The position numbers were made by a program, and so were the translations under genes. This document shows, piece after piece, positions 1-8,557 of a DNA stretch of 36,223 bases; position 1 is the first letter of the stretch; each line of letters opens with the position of its first letter. This DNA is from an uncultured Lachnospiraceae bacterium (lineage in GTDB: Bacteria > Bacillota > Clostridia > Lachnospirales > Lachnospiraceae). The notes beneath the pieces are model-generated. The model saw only the letters and a list, made by a program, of their open reading frames with translations, ran no database searches and was not told where the DNA came from. The DNA is taken from positions 1-36,223 of the forward strand of contig URDN01000026.1 of the NCBI GenBank assembly GCA_900546495.1. The letters are read 5' to 3'.

Positions 1-23
1 TATAGAAAAGAACAGACATACAA

Positions 24-431
24 ATGATGGAAGAAACAACCTGCAAACCTGATTATTCGAATTCGATGGCGGAACATCTGGGTATCCGGTTTCTACCCTC
101 CACCGAGGATGCGGTACATGCCGAAATGCCTGTAGACCATCGTACTTCACAACCCTTTGGTATGTTGAACGGCGGCGCGTCACTGGCTCTGGCCGAGATT
201 GTGGCAGGGCATGGCTCCATGTCGCTATGCCGGGAAGGCGAATATGCCTGCGGAGTACAAGTAAGTGGAAATCATCTGTCGGCCGTGCCCGTCGGAGGCA
301 AAGTATTCGCCACCGGCAAACTGATTCACCGCGGCAGATCCTCGCATATATGGAATATAGATATCACCACTCCACAAGGACAACTGGTTTCTACTGTTCG
401 TGTCGTTAATTTCATACTGAAAAAGAAATGA
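24..431 (+). CDS. PaaI/YbgC-type hotdog thioesterase, probable 1,4-dihydroxy-2-naphthoyl-CoA hydrolase
   Basis: A 135-residue single hotdog-fold protein. The stretch QPFGMLNGGASLALAE (residues about 43-58) is the typical central-helix region of PaaI-type acyl-CoA thioesterases, with the catalytic acid expected in the LAE part. A TAG stop lies in frame at 3-5, so the protein starts at 24 or at the adjacent ATG at 27. Its stop overlaps the menF start (ATGA), so the two are translationally coupled. Inference from context: it hydrolyses DHNA-CoA, the product of MenB, to release 1,4-dihydroxy-2-naphthoate for menaquinone synthesis (the MenI role). Known Bacteroidetes operons carry such a thioesterase next to menFDB. 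Substrate specificity cannot be read from the sequence. Confidence 0.85.
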   Translation: MMEETTCKPDYSNSMAEHLGIRFLPSTEDAVHAEMPVDHRTSQPFGMLNGGASLALAEIVAGHGSMSLCREGEYACGVQVSGNHLSAVPVGGKVFATGKLIHRGRSSHIWNIDITTPQGQLVSTVRVVNFILKKK

Positions 432-1570
432 ATCTACCAGATATACATACGCAAAAATTATTGGATTGCCTGACACACAGCCGCCTCGGTTTCGCCCTCT
501 ACCGGTTACCTTGGACAGACGAATGCTACCTGGTATTGCAAACCTCAGGCGATGTGGAACAATTAGCGGACATTCAGGAACTGAATGGAAAGAAAGGATT
601 TGTCATGGCTCCTTTCCGGATATCGGAGGAACATCCCTTGGTACTTATCCGTCCGGATGTCACCGCATACGACTGGAGCGAAATCAGCGAAGCACTGTCT
701 TCACTGGAATGTGCGGATGCCCTGCTCACCTGCAAAAGCCGGCAGAGTGAACTCTCCCCTTTTGTTTCCGAAGAAACGGATAAAGAACAATATACCCGCG
801 CATTCGGGCGTTTCATCACTCCCTTACAAGAGAAGCGGTTCCAGAAACTGGTTCTGTCACGTTCTTCCGCCAGACATATCGGAGATGATTTTTCACCACT
901 CGGCGCTTTTGTCCGGGCCTGCAACAACTATCCGCGCATGATGATTTACCTATGCCACACCCCTGCTTCCGGAACCTGGCTGGGCAGCACACCGGAAATC
1001 TTATTAAGCGGACACGGCAAAGAATGGCACACCGTGGCCCTGGCCGGTACCATGCCGATGCAGAACGAAGTGATGCCGACAGACTGGGACAAGAAGAACC
1101 GGGAAGAGCAGGGCTATGTGGCTGATTACATCCGCCGGATCGCCAAAAGATTCGGCAACAAGATGACGGAAAAAGGTCCTTATACCGCCCGTGCCGGACA
1201 ATTGGTACACCTCAAGACCGATTTTTATTTCTTGTTGAAAAATACAGACCATATAGGCGATTTATTGCAAGAACTCCATCCCACTCCCGCCGTCTGCGGC
1301 CTGCCCAAAGAGGAGGCTTTCCGGTTTATTCCGGACAATGAAGGGTACGACCGCAGTTATTATTCCGGATTCACCGGCTGGCTGGACACAGAGGGGCATA
1401 CCGATATCTACGTCAATCTGCGCTGCATGGAAATAAAGCCGGGTGAAGCCATCCTGTATGCAGGAGGAGGAATACTGGCTTCCTCGGAAGTAGAATCGGA
1501 ATGGATGGAAACGGGAGACAAGATGAATACGATGCGGAGCATCCTTCATCCTGACTTTATAAGTAAATAA
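428..1570 (+). CDS. menF: Isochorismate synthase MenF
   Basis: A 380-residue chorismate-utilising enzyme that converts chorismate to isochorismate, the first committed step of menaquinone synthesis. The C-terminal chorismate-binding domain (about 115-375) shows the family blocks in order: QKLVLSR (139-145, with the Lys that activates water in isochorismate synthases), GSTPE (186-190), ALAGT (204-208), HPTPAVCG (284-291), YAGGGI (344-349) and the Mg-binding E-S-E-W-x-E-T segment (356-362). The N-terminal 110 residues are divergent, as is usual. The start codon overlaps the stop of the upstream thioesterase. A siderophore isochorismate synthase would look similar, but menD and menB downstream settle the pathway. 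Confidence 0.93.
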   Translation: MNLPDIHTQKLLDCLTHSRLGFALYRLPWTDECYLVLQTSGDVEQLADIQELNGKKGFVMAPFRISEEHPLVLIRPDVTAYDWSEISEALSSLECADALLTCKSRQSELSPFVSEETDKEQYTRAFGRFITPLQEKRFQKLVLSRSSARHIGDDFSPLGAFVRACNNYPRMMIYLCHTPASGTWLGSTPEILLSGHGKEWHTVALAGTMPMQNEVMPTDWDKKNREEQGYVADYIRRIAKRFGNKMTEKGPYTARAGQLVHLKTDFYFLLKNTDHIGDLLQELHPTPAVCGLPKEEAFRFIPDNEGYDRSYYSGFTGWLDTEGHTDIYVNLRCMEIKPGEAILYAGGGILASSEVESEWMETGDKMNTMRSILHPDFISK

Positions 1571-1596
1571 ATGGAAACAATTAAAGTAGAAGAATA

Positions 1597-3270
1597 ATGT
1601 ATTCAGACAAAAAGAACATACTTCAGTTGGTGGCACTTCTCAAAGCGCACGGTGTGCGGAAAATAGTGCTTTGTCCCGGCAGCCGTAATGCTGCCATCGT
1701 ACATACTCTGGCCAATATAGAGGACTTCACTTGTTATTCTGTAACCGATGAACGCAGTGCCGGTTTTTTTGCCATCGGCCTATCTTTACAAGGGGGAGGC
1801 CCTGCCGCAGTATGCTGCACTTCCGGTTCGGCCCTGCTGAACCTGCACCCTGCCGTAGCCGAAGCCTTTTACCAACAAGTACCTCTGATTGTCATTTCCG
1901 CCGACCGCCCCGCTGCCTGGATAGGACAAATGGACGGACAAACCCTGCCCCAGCCCCATGTGTTCGGAACGTTAGTCAAGATGTCTGTCAACCTGCCCGA
2001 AGTACATACTGAGGAAGACGAATGGTTTTGCAACCGCCTTATCAACGAAGCCATACTGGAAACCACCCACCACGGCAAAGGGCCTGTACATATCAATGTA
2101 CCCATTTCCGAACCCATTTACCGCTTCACCGCCAAAACACTTCCCGAAGTACGTGTCATCACCCGTTATCAGGGACTGAGCGTGTACGACCGTGACTATA
2201 AGGAACTGATCGAACGGCTGAACAAGTACAACAAGCGCATGGTTGTGGTAGGCCAGATGAATCTGATTTACCTGTTCGAGAAAAAATATGTGAAACCGCT
2301 TTATAAACATTTCGCCTGGCTGACGGAACATCTGGGCAACCAGACCATCCCCGGCATTCCTATCAAGAATTTCGACGCCGCCGTTTATTCCATGACACCG
2401 GAACGCCAGGAAGACATGGCCCCCGAAATACTGATTACCTACGGCGGACACATCGTATCCAAACAATTGAAGAAATACCTGCGCAATCATCCCCCGCGCG
2501 AACACTGGCATGTTGCCGCCGACGGGAAGATAGCCGATTTATACGGTTGCCTGACCACCGTCATCGAGATGGATCCGTTTGAGTTCTTGGAAAAAATAGC
2601 TTTCCTGCTGGACAACAAACCTACCCATTATCCGCTGATGTGGGAAAACTATTGCAAAACCATTCCGATGCCGGACCTTGCTTATTCCGAAATCTCCGTT
2701 ATCGGAAAACTCATCCGGGCATTGCCCGAACCCTGTGCCCTGCATCTGGCAAACAGCTCCACCGTGCGCTATGCACAGTTATTTACAGTTCCTCCCCAGG
2801 TGGAAATCTGTTGCAACCGGGGAGTGAACGGCATAGAAGGCTCCCTGTCCACCGCCATCGGTTATGCCGCCGCTTCCAGCAAGCTGAATTTCATCATCAT
2901 AGGCGACTTGAGCTTCTTCTATGACATGAACGCACTGTGGAATCAAAATTACGGTGCCAACATCCGCATCCTGTTACTGAATAACGAAGGAGGAGAAATA
3001 TTCCACACCCTGCCTGGAATGGACAAATCAAGCCGTTCCAGGGAGTTTATCACAGCCGAGCATTACACCACCGCCAAAGGCTGGGCGGAAGAACGCGGCT
3101 TTATTTACATGAAAGTGACCGGAGAAGAAGAGCTGGAAGAAGCGATGCAGCCATTCACCTCACCCGAGACACGGATGCAACCCATGCTGCTGGAGGTGTT
3201 TACCGACAAGGAAAAAGACACCACCCTGTTAAGAGAATATTATCACGGACTTAAAAATAAAAATGAATAA
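1597..3270 (+). CDS. menD: 2-succinyl-5-enolpyruvyl-6-hydroxy-3-cyclohexene-1-carboxylate synthase MenD
   Basis: A 557-residue thiamine-diphosphate enzyme that condenses isochorismate with the succinic semialdehyde-ThDP adduct from 2-oxoglutarate to give SEPHCHC. Seen in the sequence: PGSRN (27-31), the VTDERSAGFFAIG block with the ThDP-activating Glu at 52, and the Mg/ThDP-binding GDLSFFYDMNAL block (436-447). Length matches the family (about 550-570). It starts 26 bp after menF, with only a weak GA-rich ribosome-binding region. Its TAA stop shares a base with the menB ATG (TAATG), which points to coupled translation. Confidence 0.95.
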   Translation: MYSDKKNILQLVALLKAHGVRKIVLCPGSRNAAIVHTLANIEDFTCYSVTDERSAGFFAIGLSLQGGGPAAVCCTSGSALLNLHPAVAEAFYQQVPLIVISADRPAAWIGQMDGQTLPQPHVFGTLVKMSVNLPEVHTEEDEWFCNRLINEAILETTHHGKGPVHINVPISEPIYRFTAKTLPEVRVITRYQGLSVYDRDYKELIERLNKYNKRMVVVGQMNLIYLFEKKYVKPLYKHFAWLTEHLGNQTIPGIPIKNFDAAVYSMTPERQEDMAPEILITYGGHIVSKQLKKYLRNHPPREHWHVAADGKIADLYGCLTTVIEMDPFEFLEKIAFLLDNKPTHYPLMWENYCKTIPMPDLAYSEISVIGKLIRALPEPCALHLANSSTVRYAQLFTVPPQVEICCNRGVNGIEGSLSTAIGYAAASSKLNFIIIGDLSFFYDMNALWNQNYGANIRILLLNNEGGEIFHTLPGMDKSSRSREFITAEHYTTAKGWAEERGFIYMKVTGEEELEEAMQPFTSPETRMQPMLLEVFTDKEKDTTLLREYYHGLKNKNE

Positions 3271-4091
3271 TGGAAACAAGAGAATGGAAAACCATCAAAG
3301 AATATCAGGATATTCTGTTTGACTTTTACAACGGAATAGCGAAAATCACCATCAACCGTCCGCGTTACCGCAACGCGTTCACCCCCACCACCACTTCGGA
3401 AATCAGCGACGCCCTGTATTACTGCCGCGAGTGCCAGGATATCAATGTAGTGGTTCTGACCGGAGCAGGCGACAAAGCCTTCTGCAGCGGGGGAGATATG
3501 CACGTAAAAGGTCATGGCGGCTATATCGGCACGGATGGAGTTCCCCGTCTGAATGTGCTGGACGTACAAAAGCAAATCCGGTCACTGCCTAAACCGGTCA
3601 TCGCCATGGTAAACGGTTACGCCATCGGCGGCGGTCATGTGCTGCATGTGGTATGCGATCTGACCATTGCCTCAGAGAATGCCATTTTCGGACAGACAGG
3701 TCCCAAGGTAGGCAGCTTCGACGCCGGATTCGGCTCTTCCTATCTGGCACGCATCGTAGGGCAGAAGAAAGCCCGTGAAATATGGTTCCTTTGCCGTCAA
3801 TACTCCGCACAGGAAGCACTGGAAATGGGATTGGTCAATACAGTCGTTCCTTTCGACCGCCTGGAAGACGAAACCGTGGCATGGGCAGAAAAGATGATGG
3901 AGCACAGCCCGCTCGCTCTTCGTATGATCAAAGCCGGACTAAATGCCGAACTGGACGGACAAGCCGGCATACAAGAACTTGCCGGAGATGCCACCATGCT
4001 GTATTACATGACAGAGGAAGCACAGGAAGGAGGAAAGGCATTTTTGGAAAAACGCAAGCCACGGTTCCAGGATTATCCGAAGTTCCCATAA
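3270..4091 (+). CDS. menB: 1,4-dihydroxy-2-naphthoyl-CoA synthase MenB
   Basis: A 273-residue crotonase-fold enzyme that closes the ring of o-succinylbenzoyl-CoA to give DHNA-CoA. Diagnostic residues are present: the oxyanion-hole regions SGGD (73-76) and IGGGH (119-123), and the MenB signature QTGPKVGSFDAG (142-153), which includes the catalytic-region Asp at 151. The C-terminal KRKPRFQDYPKF tail is typical of MenB. The start overlaps the menD stop by one base. In Bacteroidales operons menC and menE follow; here only the start of menC is left before the junction. Confidence 0.96.
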   Translation: METREWKTIKEYQDILFDFYNGIAKITINRPRYRNAFTPTTTSEISDALYYCRECQDINVVVLTGAGDKAFCSGGDMHVKGHGGYIGTDGVPRLNVLDVQKQIRSLPKPVIAMVNGYAIGGGHVLHVVCDLTIASENAIFGQTGPKVGSFDAGFGSSYLARIVGQKKAREIWFLCRQYSAQEALEMGLVNTVVPFDRLEDETVAWAEKMMEHSPLALRMIKAGLNAELDGQAGIQELAGDATMLYYMTEEAQEGGKAFLEKRKPRFQDYPKFP

Positions 4092-4093
4092 TC

Positions 4094-4154
4094 AGTGGTT
4101 CATTTTTCCGGTGGAGGACAACCCAATAGTCCTCCTTGCTTCCCATTAACCACT
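4094..4154. repeat. Nested inverted repeat between menB and menC
   Basis: The 77-bp menB-menC spacer contains two nested inverted repeats: an outer AGTGGTT (4094-4100) / AACCACT (4148-4154) and an inner GGAGGAC (4113-4119) / GTCCTCC (4129-4135). Neither is followed by a T-tract, so this does not look like a terminator. It may be an mRNA-processing or stability hairpin, or a dispersed intergenic repeat. Confidence 0.55.
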
Positions 4155-4168
4155 AATCACTAATAAGA

Positions 4169-4265
4169 ATGTTCCAAACCCGAATTATAAAAAAACAATT
4201 ACACTTCAAGCAACCGGCAGGTACTTCCAGAGGAGTATATACCACCCGGGATGTATGGTACATCC
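4169..4265 (+). pseudogene. menC: menC (o-succinylbenzoate synthase), first 32 codons only, cut at the junction
   Basis: An ATG at 4169, 77 bp after menB, opens a frame reading MFQTRIIKKQLHF and then KQPAGTSRGVYTTRDVWYI. I recognise this as the N terminus of Bacteroidales MenC (an enolase-superfamily dehydratase making o-succinylbenzoate). The homology stops at about codon 32 (4264). The following bases are the complement of a different gene, the dipeptidase on the minus strand. The rest of menC (more than 300 codons) and menE are absent. The truncation coincides with the end of the dipeptidase gene, so it is the left side of the suspected chimeric junction rather than natural decay. Confidence 0.8.
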
Positions 4266-4545
4266 TCCAGTCACCGCCAACCGGCACGATGTCCAAATGT
4301 CCTGCGATTCCTACGATTTCTTCGCCTTCGCCCATTTCTGCATAACCGCAATAGTTATCCAGATTTACGGTGTGAAAACCAAGTTCTTCTGCAATTTTCA
4401 GACCTTCGCTCAGTGCTTTTGCAGGACCTTCACCAAATGGTTTGCCCTCTGTCGGTGTGCCAAGTTGGGAGTCAATCGCTACCAGTTTACCTAAATTTGC
4501 GATCATCTCATCAGATAATGCATGAATTTGTTCTTTGATATCCAT
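4266..4545 (-). pseudogene. PepV-like M20 dipeptidase, N-terminal 93 residues only, cut at the junction
   Basis: The minus strand codes for MDIKEQIHAL...AGHLDIVPVGGDW, the N terminus of a PepV-type (M20) Zn dipeptidase. The GHLD motif (residues 82-85) supplies the first metal-binding His and its partner Asp. The start at 4545 is preceded by GGAGGAACT; an upstream ATG at 4575 is less well placed. Family members have about 460 residues. Here homology ends at residue 93 and the frame continues into antisense menC sequence (RMYHTSR and so on), stopping at 4153. The fragment is the right side of the junction at about 4265. Confidence 0.8.
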
Positions 4546-4633
4546 AGTTCCTCCAATGTTCTCAAAACTTCTCATTTAAGTTATTTTTCTTTAATAAAGT
4601 GAGCATTCGCAATCCAATGTTTGCATGATCATT

Positions 4634-4891
4634 TTATGCGTCAAAATCTGCTTCAAATACGCCTTCCGGTGTACGCATCGTTAAAATTCCCAGATTGAAG
4701 TCCTCATCCCGAACGGTAATGTGATACTCAAACACTACATCTTCCTCAAATTTTGATAACAGAATATACACGCCATTCTCTTTTCCATCAATCTGATCAC
4801 AAATATCATTGTATACTGCCTCACCTGAAATCTCTCTCGGATAACCCGATGCCTTTATTTTCTGCTCAATCAGTTCATATAATTCGTTCAT
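4634..4891 (-). CDS. Conserved small hypothetical protein (85 aa)
   Basis: An acidic 85-residue protein with no signal peptide or membrane segment. The start at 4891 has a good ribosome-binding site (GAGGAC, 5 bp before ATG). The composition (alternating hydrophobic and charged residues, FEYHITVRDEDFNLG in the middle) suggests a small alpha/beta fold. It resembles small hypothetical proteins I associate with Lachnospiraceae, but I know no function. It lies between the truncated dipeptidase and the Nudix gene on the same strand, with A+T-rich spacers of 88 and 159 bp, so it is probably transcribed on its own. Confidence 0.7.
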   Translation of the reverse strand: MNELYELIEQKIKASGYPREISGEAVYNDICDQIDGKENGVYILLSKFEEDVVFEYHITVRDEDFNLGILTMRTPEGVFEADFDA

Positions 4892-5050
4892 GCGCTGTCC
4901 TCTTTTCTAAATTTATATATTTTTACAAAAATTACTATTTTTCTGTCTGTTACAAAATTTATTACAATAAGTATTTATAAAAAAACTTATTTTTCTGCTT
5001 CTATTTGTAATTAGCACAACCCTTAAATCACGGGCATATTTTTACACATT

Positions 5051-5623
5051 TCAATTCGCATGTGCTGCTTTCTCAATCAGTTTCGCATATACATGTTCCA
5101 CAAACCACGGCTCCGTTGATTTTTTCAGTGCATCTTCTGGCGTAAACCATGCCACGCCGCTATTTTCATCTACCTTTATCGAAACCGCTTCTTCTGAATC
5201 AGCTTCCAATAAATATGTCGCATTAAAATGCAAATGACTGGAAACATATTTTCCATTTTTCCAATGCCCGTCTACGGTAAGCGATTCCACTGAAAAAATA
5301 TCCTTCGACACCGGAGTCACATTGGAGATACCAGCTTCTTCTTTCACTTCCCGAACCGCCACGGATAACAGATCTGTCTCGCCATCTGCATGACCGCCTA
5401 ACCAAGACCAGGAATTATAAATATTGTGATATACCATCAACACTTTGCTTCTGTCCTTATTTACCACCCAGGCAGATGCTGTCATATGTGCCACGATATT
5501 TTCGCGCAAAAATGCATTGTCATTATTTTTTATCCACTCCAGAATAAGCGGTTTATCCATTTCTTCCTGCTCATTATATGGCTGATATTGTTCGATACTG
5601 GCAATCAGCTCCTGTCGTGTCAT
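5051..5623 (-). CDS. Nudix hydrolase (190 aa)
   Basis: A Nudix-fold pyrophosphohydrolase, expected to cleave a nucleoside diphosphate linked to some moiety X. The Nudix box lies at about residues 76-99 (GGHADGETDLL followed by REVKEEAGI). The catalytic REVKEE helix is intact; the first conserved Glu is one position early relative to the textbook spacing, as in other GHADG-type members. The N-terminal 45 residues are helical and Gln/Glu-rich. The start at 5623 has AAGGAG 9 bp upstream. The substrate cannot be predicted. The ORF seems complete and monocistronic. Confidence 0.88.
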   Translation of the reverse strand: MTRQELIASIEQYQPYNEQEEMDKPLILEWIKNNDNAFLRENIVAHMTASAWVVNKDRSKVLMVYHNIYNSWSWLGGHADGETDLLSVAVREVKEEAGISNVTPVSKDIFSVESLTVDGHWKNGKYVSSHLHFNATYLLEADSEEAVSIKVDENSGVAWFTPEDALKKSTEPWFVEHVYAKLIEKAAHAN

Positions 5624-5784
5624 AATTTTGTTCTCCTTGTTTATATAAATTTTTCAAAATGTATCTTGATTTTATCGCAGACTCGCAACATTTCTATATA
5701 TTTTCCATCATATAATGATTTATGGTTTCAAATATTTCTATCTTTTAGCTGGCATCAGCAATACATAAAAAGTATATTTCCTTT

Positions 5785-6930
5785 TTATCTATACTCATCT
5801 ATCCTAAATCCACATGCTTCAAATGCCGATTTCTGATTCTGTTCTAGTTTCAACATTCTTCCTTCAGAATACGCAATACTTTGATATTTTTCACTGCCAA
5901 AGAACGCTTCTTCCTTTGTCGTCAGCTCTGGATTTTTGTCTAACAACAGATCTGTATACCACTGTTGCATAATGACCGTCTGTGGCTCACCATTTATCTC
6001 CAGCATGATTTTTACATCATCATTTGTCACCGTTGATGTATAACGAACACCGTTATAAATCATATCATTATTCCAGGAAGCCGCATTATAATCTTCCAGA
6101 CCATTAAATACAAACCAGTAACCCTCATCCAGATTATATTTATCCAGACATTTTGCCACAGTCTCAGGAGACACGGTTAATTCAATCGTATCGCTGCCAT
6201 TGTTTGCCTCTTTCACAGCAGTTTGAAACACAGATTTTTTACCAGCAAGCTCCTGCAAATAAGATTCCGCATAAATACTTTCATAGGTTGTCTCCAGACT
6301 CCATGTAAATTTATACCATTTTTCATCCTCGCCGTCTACCTCTACCAGCTTATAATCCGGCTTATAAGCAAAAAGATCATTCAAAATCTCATCGTCAAAT
6401 ACTTTTCGAAATACTGGTACTGTATCACCTAATGCAGTTCCATTCTCATCTATACATGGTGCGCCGACAAATGCTACCGGCTCCATTGCACCATCTTCAG
6501 TTACATTATCGAATACTCCTTCATTTCTGGCAGTATCTAAATCAATGGCACCTGCAATACCGCATAGTGAAGCCATCAATTGCTGCAACACTGTTTCTTT
6601 ATCTCTATTGTCACACACATTCTGATTTGTGTAATTTTCTGTATTAATATATGTCTCATTACCATCGGAATCCGTTGTTGCTTCCAAGTTATCTGCAGTT
6701 ACATACAATTCTTTTGCATCTATGATTCGATACTCCGCCTGAATGTAATCTATCTGATCTTCCTTTTGTCCCGACTTTGGACTATTTGTATTATTTGAAG
6801 TATCTGTTTCACTAATTGACCCCGCAGATACATTATCTTTATCGTTTGCTTTATCTGAATTTCCACATGCTGTCAGACTAACTACAGCCATTGCTACACA
6901 TAATAAAATTGCCACCATTCTCTTTTTCAA
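5785..6930 (-). CDS. Putative lipoprotein (381 aa), unknown function
   Basis: The N terminus is a lipoprotein signal: KKR, a hydrophobic stretch, then the lipobox LTAC with the lipidated Cys at 22. A low-complexity Ser/Thr/Asn/Asp linker follows (about 24-58), then a globular domain to residue 381 that I do not recognise. The start is probably TTG at 6930: a very purine-rich GGAGGGG sequence lies about 10 bp upstream of it, and the first ATG (residue 5) would leave no basic N-region. It is expected to be anchored to the outer face of the membrane. It is acidic and rich in Asn and Tyr, and no neighbour suggests a transport role. It could be a solute-binding or sensory lipoprotein; I cannot say which. 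Confidence 0.8.
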   Translation of the reverse strand: MKKRMVAILLCVAMAVVSLTACGNSDKANDKDNVSAGSISETDTSNNTNSPKSGQKEDQIDYIQAEYRIIDAKELYVTADNLEATTDSDGNETYINTENYTNQNVCDNRDKETVLQQLMASLCGIAGAIDLDTARNEGVFDNVTEDGAMEPVAFVGAPCIDENGTALGDTVPVFRKVFDDEILNDLFAYKPDYKLVEVDGEDEKWYKFTWSLETTYESIYAESYLQELAGKKSVFQTAVKEANNGSDTIELTVSPETVAKCLDKYNLDEGYWFVFNGLEDYNAASWNNDMIYNGVRYTSTVTNDDVKIMLEINGEPQTVIMQQWYTDLLLDKNPELTTKEEAFFGSEKYQSIAYSEGRMLKLEQNQKSAFEACGFRIDEYR

Positions 6931-7213
6931 ATTTTTGTCCCCCCTCCACAGAAATATACCTGCCCTCTATATTGTAACCCAATACACTGTTTTTTTTATC
7001 TTTTTAATTTCCTATTTCTTATCATCATTTATATTCTAACATACGCATTCTAAAAATGCTATCTCGCTTATTATTAAGCAGTAACAATATGTATTATTTC
7101 TATTCTAATAACTGATGTTTCAAAGCATCTATGCTCTTTACCCAAGTAACTGTCAATAAACTACTGAACGTTTAAAGCATTTTATTGTAAAAAATTAGTA
7201 TCATTTTCGTATC
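6931..7213. other. Gene-free spacer between tuf terminator and lipoprotein gene
   Basis: A+T-rich and without a convincing ORF. On the minus strand a TTGACA hexamer lies at 7151-7156, but no good -10 sits 16-18 bp downstream, so the lipoprotein promoter is not assigned. I see nothing else. Confidence 0.5.
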
Positions 7214-7246
7214 AAAAAAAGGACTCCCATTTCTGGAAGTCCTTAA
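7214..7246 (-). terminator. Rho-independent terminator after tuf
   Basis: On the minus strand, 18 bp after the tuf stop, AAGGACTTCC pairs with GGGAGTCCTT (one G-U pair) around a 6-nt loop, followed by seven T residues (7214-7220). This ends the str operon. Confidence 0.9.
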
Positions 7247-7263
7247 TTTATGCTTATTCGTGA

Positions 7264-8451
7264 TTACTCGATGATAGAAGCAACACGTCCTGATCCTACA
7301 GTACGTCCACCTTCACGGATAGCGAATGTAAGACCCTGCTCCATAGCGATTGGGTGGATGAGCTCGATTGTCATCTCTACGTTATCGCCAGGCATGCACA
7401 TCTCTGTACCTTCTGGAAGGTTGCAAACACCTGTTACGTCAGTTGTTCTGAAGTAGAACTGCGGACGATAGTTGTTGAAGAACGGTGTATGACGACCACC
7501 CTCGTCTTTTGTCAGTACGTAAACCTGAGCTGTGAATTTTGTATGGCATGTTACTGTACCTGGTTTTGTAAGAACCTGACCTCTTTCGATGTCCTCTCTC
7601 TTAATACCACGAAGTAATGCACCGATGTTATCACCAGCCTGAGCCTCGTCTAACAGTTTACGGAACATCTCGATACCAGTAACAGTTGTTTTCTGGATCT
7701 CCTCTTTGATACCAACGATTTCAACTTCCTCGTTGATGTGAAGAGTACCACGCTCTACTCTACCTGTAGCAACTGTACCACGACCTGTGATTGTGAATAC
7801 GTCCTCTACCGGCATAAGGAATGGCTGATCTGTTGCACGCTGCGGATCCGGAATATACTCATCAACTGTGTCCATGAGCTCCATGATCTTGTCGCCCCAC
7901 TCGCCCATCGGATCTTCCAGAGCTTTTAAAGCAGAACCTTTGATGATCGGGCAGTCTGTGAAGTCATACTCTTCCAGAACTTCTGTGATCTCCATCTCTA
8001 CTAACTCAAGCAGCTCCTCATCGTCTACCATATCGCATTTGTTCATGAATACAACGATGTAAGGTACACCTACCTGACGGGAAAGAAGGATGTGCTCTTT
8101 TGTCTGAGCCATAACACCGTCTGTAGCAGCTACTACAAGGATAGCGCCATCCATCTGAGCAGCACCAGTGATCATGTTTTTAACGTAATCAGCATGGCCT
8201 GGGCAGTCAACGTGTGCATAGTGACGTTTTGCTGTCTGATACTCAACGTGAGCTGTAGAAATTGTGATACCACGCTCTCTCTCTTCCGGAGCTTTATCGA
8301 TATTCTCGAAATCTACTTTCTCGTTTCCTTCTACTCTCTCAGCTAATACTTTTGTGATAGCAGCTGTTAAAGTTGTTTTACCGTGGTCAACGTGTCCAAT
8401 TGTACCAATGTTACAATGTGGTTTGCTTCTGTCAAATTTAGCTTTTGCCAT
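7264..8451 (-). CDS. tuf: Elongation factor Tu
   Basis: A 395-residue translational GTPase that delivers aminoacyl-tRNA to the ribosome. The G-domain motifs are intact: P-loop GHVDHGKT near residue 19, DCPGH near 80 and NKCD near 135, followed by beta-barrel domains 2 and 3. The start is set at MAKAKFDRSK (8451), preceded by AAGGAGGAC; the frame extends 12 codons further up (to 8487) but without support. It is the last gene of rpsL-rpsG-fusA-tuf. A separate promoter in the 106-bp gap from fusA gives it extra expression. Confidence 0.98.
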   Translation of the reverse strand: MAKAKFDRSKPHCNIGTIGHVDHGKTTLTAAITKVLAERVEGNEKVDFENIDKAPEERERGITISTAHVEYQTAKRHYAHVDCPGHADYVKNMITGAAQMDGAILVVAATDGVMAQTKEHILLSRQVGVPYIVVFMNKCDMVDDEELLELVEMEITEVLEEYDFTDCPIIKGSALKALEDPMGEWGDKIMELMDTVDEYIPDPQRATDQPFLMPVEDVFTITGRGTVATGRVERGTLHINEEVEIVGIKEEIQKTTVTGIEMFRKLLDEAQAGDNIGALLRGIKREDIERGQVLTKPGTVTCHTKFTAQVYVLTKDEGGRHTPFFNNYRPQFYFRTTDVTGVCNLPEGTEMCMPGDNVEMTIELIHPIAMEQGLTFAIREGGRTVGSGRVASIIE

Positions 8452-8525
8452 TTTTGCGTCCTCCTTAAAATTGTATGCCTTCGGCATTCATAATTCTTAA
8501 TTGAATCTTATCACTCGATACTTCG

Positions 8526-8554
8526 ATTATATTAAAAAGGTCAAAGTATTTCAA
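8526..8554 (-). promoter_or_regulatory. Promoter of tuf
   Basis: Minus strand: -35 TTGAAA (8549-8554), 17-bp spacer, -10 TATAAT (8526-8531). It starts just after the fusA stop at 8558, so tuf can be transcribed separately from the str operon. Confidence 0.75.
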
Positions 8555-8557
8555 GTT

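Noticed and set aside
4153..4265. C-terminal part of the dipeptidase frame (RMYHTSRVVYT...)
   Set aside because: It is an antisense reading of menC beyond the junction and not a natural protein end.
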